Position numbers and translations under genes: made by a program
In this document: piece by piece, positions 1 to 6,552 of the stretch
Layout of the letters: every line of letters starts with the position of its first letter
Numbering within the stretch: position 1 is the first letter of the stretch
Notes under the pieces: model-generated
What the model was told of the DNA's origin: nothing
Databases searched by the model: none
Seen by the model: the letters and a program-made list of their open reading frames with translations, nothing else
Source of the DNA: Acidiferrobacteraceae bacterium
GTDB taxonomy: Bacteria; Pseudomonadota; Gammaproteobacteria; Acidiferrobacterales; Acidiferrobacteraceae
Assembly: GCA_027343725.1 (NCBI GenBank)
Contig: DAHWKH010000040.1
Span: forward strand, 1-8,294
DNA length: 8,294 nt
Direction of reading: 5' to 3'

Positions 1-28
1 TGGCATCGAGGGCGATAGTGGTGTTCAC
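1..28 (-). CDS. plsX: Phosphate acyltransferase PlsX, N-terminal fragment
   Basis: Only the first nine codons are inside the window; the gene continues past the left edge. From a GTG start they read M-N-T-T-I-A-L-D-A, and the next two bases fit the Met of the family's N-terminal IALDAMGGD motif. PlsX converts acyl-ACP to acyl-phosphate, the first step toward phosphatidic acid, as a peripheral membrane enzyme. A GGAG lies five bases upstream of the GTG. It sits 18 bases after rpmF on the same strand, the usual rpmF-plsX order in proteobacteria, and is probably transcribed from the yceD promoter. The call rests on few residues plus strong context. Confidence 0.85.
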
Positions 29-46
29 CGGGACTCCGGGGCGAGC

Positions 47-226
47 CTAGTCGGATTTCGTATCGAGGACCTTGCGACCCCGATAATAGCCGTCTGGACT
101 GACATGGTGGCGCCGATGCGTCTCGCCGCTCGTCTGATCGATCGACAAAGTCGGTTTGGTGAGGGCGTCATGGGACCGGCGCATGCCGCGCTTGGAGGGC
201 GTCTTACGACTCTTTTGAACTGCCAT
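47..226 (-). CDS. rpmF: 50S ribosomal protein L32
   Basis: This 59-residue protein begins MAVQKSRKTPSKRGMRRSHD and contains the conserved SGETHRRHHVSPDGYYRG segment, then ends RKVLDTKSD. This is the complete L32 of the proteobacterial type: it is very basic at the N-terminus and lacks the four-cysteine zinc ribbon found in other bacterial L32 proteins. L32 is a component of the large ribosomal subunit. The ATG is preceded by a GAGG about ten bases upstream. The gene lies 20 bases after yceD and 18 bases before plsX, so the three form one operon. There is nothing abnormal in the reading frame. Confidence 0.97.
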   Translation of the reverse strand: MAVQKSRKTPSKRGMRRSHDALTKPTLSIDQTSGETHRRHHVSPDGYYRGRKVLDTKSD

Positions 227-246
227 TTTCCGTTTTCCTCGATTTC

Positions 247-750
247 CTATGTCTCACGCGGATCGCGTTCGAACCATTCCGCCAACACCGCGAACGGGTG
301 CGCCACGCTCTCCGGCTCGTGTCCGGGCTCGCAATCCTCGCGATGGTGCGGCGCCATCGGCAACGCCAAGATCAATTCCTCTTCCAGGAATCCGATCACA
401 TCCAAGAGGCCTTGCTGGCACCAGGCGTCGATGCCCTCGCCCGCCAGACGGCGCTCCTCGTCCTCGGACGGCACGAACACCACCCGCCACTCGGCGCGAT
501 GGGTATCGAGAAACGGCTCCCCGCAACGTTGGCACACGAGCCGCAAGGCCGCGCGGGCCTCGCCCTCCATGACCACTCGTCCCTGCGCGTCACGCGAAAA
601 CGCGAACACCGCCTGCGCCCGCCCCGCGTTCTCCGGGGCGAATTCCTGGAGACGCGCGCAAGCCCCCAAGTCGACCTCCCCTTCCAGCTTCGTGGACAGC
701 TCGGCCAGCCGGCGCGGATCGGCGAGTTTCGGCAAGGGATCCAAAGGCAT
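247..750 (-). CDS. yceD: YceD (DUF177) large-subunit rRNA accumulation protein
   Basis: This 167-residue protein is of usual family length. Visible family features are the N-terminal DPRRLAE segment (residues 11-17), the CQRCGEPF motif with C73 and C76 near the middle, the acidic FLEEELILALPMAPHH stretch (121-136), a third cysteine at 140, and a C-terminal HPFAVLAEW (151-159). The family is linked to 23S rRNA accumulation and large-subunit biogenesis; it is not known as an enzyme. It is the first gene of yceD-rpmF-plsX. No Shine-Dalgarno sequence precedes the ATG, and the predicted promoter abuts it, so translation may be leaderless. The start is favoured because homologues also have only about ten residues before the DPRxLA segment. 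Confidence 0.93.
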   Translation of the reverse strand: MPLDPLPKLADPRRLAELSTKLEGEVDLGACARLQEFAPENAGRAQAVFAFSRDAQGRVVMEGEARAALRLVCQRCGEPFLDTHRAEWRVVFVPSEDEERRLAGEGIDAWCQQGLLDVIGFLEEELILALPMAPHHREDCEPGHEPESVAHPFAVLAEWFERDPRET

Positions 751-755
751 GCGCC

Positions 756-784
756 ATGATATAGAGGCGTCCCCAGGCTGTCAA
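756..784 (-). promoter_or_regulatory. Sigma-70 promoter of yceD-rpmF-plsX
   Basis: Read on the minus strand there is a perfect -35 TTGACA (784 to 779), a 17-base spacer, and a -10 TATCAT (761 to 756, five of six matches to TATAAT). Spacing is optimal. The expected transcription start, about seven bases past the -10, falls at 748-750, which is the yceD ATG itself. No experimental start site is available, so this is a sequence prediction. Confidence 0.75.
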
Positions 785-797
785 AACTCCGCCCGGG

Positions 798-826
798 GTG
801 AACCGGCTGCGACAAATCAGTACAAT
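798..826 (+). promoter_or_regulatory. Candidate promoter of pycA
   Basis: A TACAAT at 821-826 matches the -10 consensus in five of six positions and lies 34 bases before the chosen GTG start of pycA. Seventeen bases upstream is GTGAAC (798-803), a weak -35 with three of six matches. It would drive transcription away from the yceD promoter, and the two -35 boxes are only 13 bases apart, so a regulator bound between them could affect both. Confidence 0.45.
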
Positions 827-860
827 GACCGGCCTTCACAGTCGCGGGTTCGAGGATCGG

Positions 861-2279
<1,419 letters not shown>

Positions 2280-2287
2280 GGGCGCCT

Positions 2288-2316
2288 GGGACGACGCGCG
2301 CAGGGCAGGGTATAAT
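2288..2316 (+). promoter_or_regulatory. Candidate internal promoter of pycB
   Basis: The 67-base gap between pycA and pycB contains a perfect TATAAT at 2311-2316, with GGGACG (2288-2293, three of six matches to TTGACA) 17 bases upstream. The predicted start near 2323 would give a short leader of about 24 bases, holding an AAGGGTGGA sequence that can serve as the ribosome binding site for the GTG at 2347. No hairpin with a T-run is seen in the gap, so readthrough from pycA also remains likely. Confidence 0.5.
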
Positions 2317-2346
2317 CGCAAACTCTCGAGAAAGGGTGGAATCCAG

Positions 2347-4194
2347 GTGCCAAAGACACGCGTCCAAATAACCGATGTGATCCTGCGGGATGCCCATCAA
2401 TCGCTGATCGCCACGCGGCTGCGGACCGAGGATATGCTGCCGGCGTGCCCGGACCTGGACGCGATCGGATACTGGTCGCTCGAGGCCTGGGGCGGGGCCA
2501 CCTTCGATGCCTGCCTGCGGTTTTTGAAGGAAGACCCGTGGGAGCGCCTGCGGCTCCTGAAGGCGGCCCTACCCAAAACCCCGCTGCAGATGCTGCTGCG
2601 CGGACAGAACCTGCTCGGATACCGGCACTATTCGGATGATGTCGTGCAGGCCTTCGTGGCGCGCGCGGCCGCCAACGGGGTCGATATCTTCCGGATCTTC
2701 GATGCGATGAACGACCTGCGCAACGTGCGCGTGGCGGTGGAGGCGGTGCTCGCCCAAGGCAAACACGCCGAAGGGACGATTTGTTACACCACAAGCCCGG
2801 TCCACGGGATCCCGCAGTTCGTCGCCTTGGCGCGCGAACTCGAGGCGATGGGCTGCCAGACCATCGCGATCAAGGACATGGCCGGTCTCCTGACCCCGGC
2901 GAAGACCGCGGCCCTCGTCAAGGCGCTGGTGAAGGCCGTCAAGGTCCCGCTGCACCTGCATTCGCACGCGAACTCGGGGCTTGCTGCCATGTGTCACTGG
3001 AAGGCGATCGAAAGCGGCTGCTACCTCATCGACACCGCGCTCTCGGCCTTCAGCGACGGCGCGAGTCATCCGCCGACCGAGAGCCTGGTCGCGGCCCTCA
3101 AGGACACGCCCTACGACACGGGGCTCGACATCACGCGCATCGAGCGCGTCAGCGCCTATTTTCGCGAGGTGCGCAAGCGCTACCACCAGTTCGAGAGCAG
3201 CCACACCGGCATCGATACCCGCGTCCACGTGAACCAGGTGCCGGGCGGCATGATCTCGAACCTCGCGAATCAATTGCGCGAGCAAGGGGCGCTTGCGCGC
3301 ATGGACGAGGTCCTGGCGGAGATCCCGCGGGTGCGCGCCGACCTCGGGTACCCGCCGCTCGTGACCCCGACCTCGCAGATCGTCGGCGCCCAGGCGGTGC
3401 TGAACGTCATCACCGGCGAGCGCTACAAGAGCATCACCAACGAGGTGAAACTCTACCTCCAGGGGCGCTACGGGGCGCCCCCGGGGGAGGTGAACGAGAC
3501 CATCCGGCGACTGGCGATCGGCAACCAGCCGGTCGTGACCCACCGCCCGGCGGACGACCTGAAACCCGAGATGGCGAGCCTGCGCGCGGCGGCCGGCACA
3601 CTCGCCCGGAGCGAAGAAGACGTCCTGACCTATGCCATGTTCCCCGAGATCGGGCGCGTCTTCCTCGAGGAGCGCGCGGCCGGCACACTGCATCCCGAGG
3701 AGCTGCTGCCGCCGGCGGAGGCCCAGTCCGCGCCCTGCTATCTCGCCCCGACCGATTTCAACGTCACCATGCACGGCGAGACCTACAACATCAAGATTCG
3801 CGGCGCCGGCCATAAAAGCGAGGAACGCCGCCCGTTCTACGTCTCGGTCGACGGGATGCCCGAGGAGATCATGGTGGAGACCATGGGGATCGTCCCGACC
3901 GAGGGCGGCGGCGAGGCACGTGCCAGCGCGTCCGCGCCCGAGCCAAGCGACACGGGCTCGCGTCGCCCCAAGGCCCGCAAGGCCGGGGACGTCACGAGCG
4001 CCATGCCCGGCACGATCGTCGATGTCCTGGTGAGCGTCGGCCAGGCGGTGAAGGCCGGCGACGGGGTGCTTGTGATCGAGGCCATGAAGATGGAAAACGA
4101 GGTCCCGGCACCGGTCCGGGGCGTCGTGAAGGCGATTCATGTCAAAAAGGGCGACAGCGTGACCCCGGATGAGGCGTTGATGGAGATCGCCTGA
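2347..4194 (+). CDS. pycB: Carboxyltransferase/biotin carrier subunit of pyruvate carboxylase (PycB, OadA family)
   Basis: This 615-residue subunit transfers CO2 from biotin to pyruvate, giving oxaloacetate. An N-terminal TIM-barrel carboxyltransferase (about 1-275) has the ILRDAHQSL motif with metal ligand D15, GYWSLEAWGGATFD (41-54), AIKDMAG with the carbamylation lysine K176, and metal ligands H205 and H207. The middle region (about 276-455) has VNQVPGGMISNLANQL (295-310) and TNEVKLYLQGRYG with T364. A flexible Ala/Ser/Pro linker (about 518-546) leads to the biotinyl domain (547-615) with EAMKMENE; K581 is the biotin site. Translation starts at GTG with MPKTRVQITDVILRD as in homologues. 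The same family includes the alpha subunit of Na+-pumping oxaloacetate decarboxylase. No membrane beta or gamma subunit is present here and a biotin carboxylase is adjacent, so pyruvate carboxylase is the better call. Confidence 0.88.
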   Translation: MPKTRVQITDVILRDAHQSLIATRLRTEDMLPACPDLDAIGYWSLEAWGGATFDACLRFLKEDPWERLRLLKAALPKTPLQMLLRGQNLLGYRHYSDDVVQAFVARAAANGVDIFRIFDAMNDLRNVRVAVEAVLAQGKHAEGTICYTTSPVHGIPQFVALARELEAMGCQTIAIKDMAGLLTPAKTAALVKALVKAVKVPLHLHSHANSGLAAMCHWKAIESGCYLIDTALSAFSDGASHPPTESLVAALKDTPYDTGLDITRIERVSAYFREVRKRYHQFESSHTGIDTRVHVNQVPGGMISNLANQLREQGALARMDEVLAEIPRVRADLGYPPLVTPTSQIVGAQAVLNVITGERYKSITNEVKLYLQGRYGAPPGEVNETIRRLAIGNQPVVTHRPADDLKPEMASLRAAAGTLARSEEDVLTYAMFPEIGRVFLEERAAGTLHPEELLPPAEAQSAPCYLAPTDFNVTMHGETYNIKIRGAGHKSEERRPFYVSVDGMPEEIMVETMGIVPTEGGGEARASASAPEPSDTGSRRPKARKAGDVTSAMPGTIVDVLVSVGQAVKAGDGVLVIEAMKMENEVPAPVRGVVKAIHVKKGDSVTPDEALMEIA

Positions 4195-4197
4195 TCC

Positions 4198-4785
4198 ATG
4201 CCCTCCCCCGCACGACTGGTCCTGGCCTCGGGTTCGGCCTACAGGCGCGCGCTCCTCGAGCGCCTGAAGCTGCCCTTCGAGGTCCGAGTCTCGCACGCCG
4301 ACGAGACCCGGCATCCGGACGAAGACCCACCCGCGCTGGTCTTGCGCCTGGCACTCGCCAAGGCCGAGGCGGTGCGCGCACAGGCGCCCGACGCCCTGAT
4401 CATCGGCTCGGACCAGGTCGCGGTGTACGACGGCGAGATCGTCGGCAAGCCCGGGAACGCCGATGAGGCGGCCCGCCAGCTGCGGCGCATCTCGGGCAAG
4501 ACCGCGGTGCTGTACACGGGACTTGCGTTGCTCGATGCCGTCACCGGCCGAAGCCGGACAGCGGTGGAGACCTTCCGCGTCACGTTCCGCGACTTGAGCG
4601 AGGACCGGATCGCCCGCTACCTCGCGAAAGAGCGGCCCTTTGATTGCGCCGGAAGCGTCAAGTCGGAGGGGCTTGGCATCGCGCTCTTCGAGCGCTTCGA
4701 GGGCGATGATCCGACGACCCTCATCGGCCTGCCCCTGATCCGCCTGACCCGCCTGCTCGAATCCGAGGGCTGGAGCGTCGTCTAG
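4198..4785 (+). CDS. maf: Maf family nucleotide pyrophosphatase, YceF type
   Basis: This 195-residue protein is full length for the family. It shows the N-terminal LASGSAYRRALLERL motif (9-23, R16/R17), IIGSDQVAVYDG with catalytic-site D72 (68-79), VGKPG (82-86), and the C-terminal AGSVKSEGLGIALFERFEGDD and TTLIGLPL segments typical of the YceF branch. Maf proteins hydrolyse non-canonical or modified nucleoside triphosphates to monophosphates; the YceF branch prefers m7GTP. The ATG is three bases after the pycB stop; its nearest GGAG (4182-4185) is about 12 bases upstream, so translational coupling with pycB is likely. In E. coli yceF sits next to yceD-rpmF-plsX; here pycA and pycB separate it from them. 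Confidence 0.93.
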   Translation: MPSPARLVLASGSAYRRALLERLKLPFEVRVSHADETRHPDEDPPALVLRLALAKAEAVRAQAPDALIIGSDQVAVYDGEIVGKPGNADEAARQLRRISGKTAVLYTGLALLDAVTGRSRTAVETFRVTFRDLSEDRIARYLAKERPFDCAGSVKSEGLGIALFERFEGDDPTTLIGLPLIRLTRLLESEGWSVV

Positions 4786-5927
4786 GCGGCGGCCTGCGCC
4801 GCCTTCCGGAGGCGTGCAAGCGCCTCCTCGAGACGCCCGCTCGGGCATCCGAAGTTGAGCCGCACGAAGCCCGGCGCCCCGAAATCCGCCCCGTCCGACA
4901 AGCCCACGCCGGCCTTTTCGAATGCCCGCTGCGGATTGCCGAGCCCCAACGCGCGCGCGTCGATCCAGGCGAGGTAGGTCGCCTCCACCGGCGCCACCTC
5001 GAGCGCCGTGCCGTGCAAGGCCCGCACGACCCGGTCGCGATTGCCCCGGAGATAGGCCAGCAATTCCTGGCGCCACGCCTCGCCGTCGCGGTAGGCCGCG
5101 AGCGCCGCCGTGTACCCCAGCACGTTGACGTCGGGCACGATGCCCTTCATCGCCGCGCGGAAACGGGTCCTCAGGGACGCATCGGGGATGACCGCGAAGG
5201 AAAACCCGAGACCGGGCAGATTGAAGGTCTTGCTCGGCGCGAGCAGCGTGATGGTGCGCGCGGCGATATCCGGCGCAAGACCGGCGATCGAGACGTGCGT
5301 GCGCGCCGGGTCGAGGATGAGGCCCGCGTGGATCTCGTCTGCGCACAGGACGAGATCGTGACGCACGCAAAAGGCCGCGAGCCGCAGGAGCTCCTCGCGG
5401 TCGTAGACGCGCCCCACGGGATTGTGGGGGTTACAGAACAACAGGAGGCGCGTGGCCGGCGTCACGGCGCGCTCCATCGCCTCCCAATCCCAGCCGTAGG
5501 ACCCGTCGGGGCGCCGGGCCAGGGGCACGGCCCGTAGGCCGCGACCGGAGAGACCGGGCGCGCTCAGAAACGGCGGATAGACCGGGGTCGCGGTCAGCAC
5601 CTCATCGCCGGACTCCCCCACCGCCCGACACGCGAGATTGATGCCGGTCACGAGCCCGGGGAGCCAGACCAGCGCATCCGAGTCCACATGCAACCCGTGG
5701 TTGCGGGCGAGGTGTTCGAGGATCGTCTCGCGCAGCGCCTTCGACGCGTTCCCGTAACCGAAGACCCCATGCCGTACGCGCTCGGTCAAGGCCGCAAGCA
5801 CCGCCGGCGGCGCGCGAAAATCCATGTCCGCCACCCACAGCGGGATGATGTCCGTGCCCCGATAGCGGTCCCACTTCACGCTATCCGTCTCGCGCCGATC
5901 GACCGCCTCATCGAATATCCCGCCCAC
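4782..5927 (-). CDS. PLP-dependent C-S lyase, MalY/PatB family (putative cystathionine beta-lyase)
   Basis: This 381-residue fold-type I aminotransferase-like enzyme probably cleaves the C-S bond of cystathionine or cysteine conjugates to thiol, pyruvate and ammonia in the cytoplasm. It begins with the family hallmark IFDEAVDRRETDSVKWDRY and PLWVADMDF, followed by GYGNAS, CNPHNPVGRVY (N166), ADEIH (D197), APSKTFNLPG with the Schiff-base lysine K233, and FVRLNFGCP with R356 for the substrate carboxylate. The GTG at 5927 is chosen because GGAGG sits seven bases upstream and because homologues begin a few residues before FDE. The frame extends to an ATG at 6029, but that adds 34 unrelated residues and lies upstream of the predicted promoter. 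Substrate cannot be settled from sequence; an aminotransferase role or MalY-like regulatory side activity is possible. Confidence 0.87.
   Translation of the reverse strand: MGGIFDEAVDRRETDSVKWDRYRGTDIIPLWVADMDFRAPPAVLAALTERVRHGVFGYGNASKALRETILEHLARNHGLHVDSDALVWLPGLVTGINLACRAVGESGDEVLTATPVYPPFLSAPGLSGRGLRAVPLARRPDGSYGWDWEAMERAVTPATRLLLFCNPHNPVGRVYDREELLRLAAFCVRHDLVLCADEIHAGLILDPARTHVSIAGLAPDIAARTITLLAPSKTFNLPGLGFSFAVIPDASLRTRFRAAMKGIVPDVNVLGYTAALAAYRDGEAWRQELLAYLRGNRDRVVRALHGTALEVAPVEATYLAWIDARALGLGNPQRAFEKAGVGLSDGADFGAPGFVRLNFGCPSGRLEEALARLRKAAQAAA
4784..4804. terminator. Hairpin at the maf/C-S lyase convergence, weak terminator candidate
   Basis: AGGCGGCG and CGCCGCCT form a perfect 8-base-pair GC-rich stem around the five-base loop GCCTG, immediately at the overlapping stop codons of the two convergent genes. 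It has only two T residues after it on the plus strand and none on the minus strand, so it lacks the T-run of a standard intrinsic terminator. Most of it also encodes the alanine-rich tail of the lyase, so it may be accidental. Confidence 0.3.
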
Positions 5928-5934
5928 GCCTCTG

Positions 5935-5939
5935 CCTCC
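5935..5939 (-). promoter_or_regulatory. Ribosome binding site that sets the C-S lyase start
   Basis: GGAGG on the minus strand lies seven bases upstream of the GTG at 5927. It is the strongest Shine-Dalgarno match near this gene and decides between the 381-residue start and the longer 415-residue reading. Confidence 0.75.
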
Positions 5940-5981
5940 GAGCCCGCCGCGGACCGCCGTGATCGCCCCCGCGCGCGCCTC

Positions 5982-6010
5982 ATTATCGCCCACCGCCACC
6001 AAATCGACAA
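5982..6010 (-). promoter_or_regulatory. Candidate promoter of the C-S lyase gene
   Basis: On the minus strand, TTGTCG (6010 to 6005, four of six matches to TTGACA) is followed by a 17-base spacer and GATAAT (5987 to 5982, five of six matches). The predicted start near 5975 gives a leader of about 48 bases before the GTG at 5927. This lies inside the longer reading of the frame, which argues against the upstream ATG. Confidence 0.5.
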
Positions 6011-6048
6011 ACGGGAGAGCCGGCTTCAAGCAACATCCATTGATGAAT

Positions 6049-6065
6049 CCGCATTTCCAAAGCGG
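6049..6065. promoter_or_regulatory. Operator-like imperfect inverted repeat in the divergent intergenic region
   Basis: CCGC and GCGG arms flank an A/T-rich centre in CCGCATTTCCAAAGCGG; 12 of 17 positions are symmetric. It lies between the C-S lyase promoter and the ASRT-family gene, within a patch (about 6028-6062) that is poorer in GC than its surroundings. It could bind a dimeric regulator, but a short dyad like this may arise by chance. The 228-base region 5928-6155 otherwise shows no gene and no clear plus-strand promoter. Confidence 0.2.
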
Positions 6066-6123
6066 TGGTGTGGGAACTGACCCTAAGACGGATCAATGCC
6101 CGCCTCCATCCGGCGTACCCTTG

Positions 6124-6137
6124 CGACTGGCGACTGG
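6124..6137 (+). repeat. Two tandem copies of CGACTGG
   Basis: Two perfect 7-base direct repeats stand end to end 18 bases before the ASRT-family start codon. They may be a small duplication in the leader; no function can be assigned. Confidence 0.4.
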
Positions 6138-6155
6138 AAACCGGAGACGGGGTGT

Positions 6156-6530
6156 ATGGCACAGGCCATAGGAAGGCGCAGCTGGGCGATCGCTGACGGC
6201 CACATACCGGCCTGGAGCCATGGGCCCGAGCCGCAGATGACGAGCCACGAGGCGTTGTGCGTCCTGAACACCAGCGACAGCGAGGCCCATGTGTCGATCA
6301 CGGTGTTCTTTACGGACCGGGAACCGATCGGGCCCTATCGAGTCAGCATTCCCGCACAGCGGACGCGTCACATCCGCTACAACGACCTCGATGACCCGCA
6401 GCGCATCCCGCCGGGCGTGGACTACTCGGCCCTCGTCCAGTCCGATATCCCGGTGGTCGTCCAGCATACGCGCCTCGATTCCCGGCAATCCGAAAACGCG
6501 CTCGTGAGCGTCATGGGATTTGCCGAATAA
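6156..6530 (+). CDS. Anabaena sensory rhodopsin transducer (ASRT) family protein
   Basis: This 124-residue soluble protein matches the ASRT family over its full length: IGRRSWAIADGHIP (5-18), HGPEPQMTSHE (22-32), CVLNTSDSEAHV (35-46), a TDREPIGPYR stretch, then YNDLDDP, and VVVQHTRLDSRQSENAL near the end. The founding member is a beta-sandwich tetramer that couples to Anabaena sensory rhodopsin. Most relatives have no rhodopsin partner and have been proposed to be small-molecule, possibly sugar, binding proteins. The ATG at 6156 is chosen for the GGAG nine bases upstream and because homologues start just before IGR; the frame extends to 6096 but with unrelated residues. It has no membrane segment or signal peptide. 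The next gene starts 22 bases downstream on the same strand, so the pair is probably an operon. Its ligand and partner are unknown. Confidence 0.88.
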   Translation: MAQAIGRRSWAIADGHIPAWSHGPEPQMTSHEALCVLNTSDSEAHVSITVFFTDREPIGPYRVSIPAQRTRHIRYNDLDDPQRIPPGVDYSALVQSDIPVVVQHTRLDSRQSENALVSVMGFAE

Positions 6531-6541
6531 CGACTCGCGCA

Positions 6542-6547
6542 AAGGAG
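6542..6547 (+). promoter_or_regulatory. Ribosome binding site of the thiamine-diphosphate enzyme gene
   Basis: AAGGAG lies five bases before the ATG at 6553, within the 22-base gap after the ASRT-family stop codon. It is the strongest Shine-Dalgarno sequence on the plus strand of the window and suggests efficient independent initiation. Confidence 0.8.
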
Positions 6548-6552
6548 AACGC

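Noticed and set aside
798..860. Upstream ATG extension of pycA
   Set aside because: The extra 21 residues have no family counterpart and overlap the predicted promoter; the GTG at 861 has a ribosome binding site and gives the family N-terminus.
2569..5370. Very long open frame (933 codons) on the minus strand across pycB, maf and the C-S lyase tail
   Set aside because: It is antisense to well-supported genes in GC-rich DNA, where such frames are common. Its translation is rich in Arg, Gly, Ala and His with no recognisable domain.
5928..6029. N-terminal extension of the C-S lyase to an ATG at 6029
   Set aside because: The extra 34 residues do not resemble the family, and both a GGAGG site and a promoter point to the GTG at 5927.
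6096..6155. N-terminal extension of the ASRT-family protein to an ATG at 6096
   Set aside because: It adds 20 residues absent from the family and no good ribosome binding site was seen there; the ATG at 6156 has GGAG nine bases upstream.
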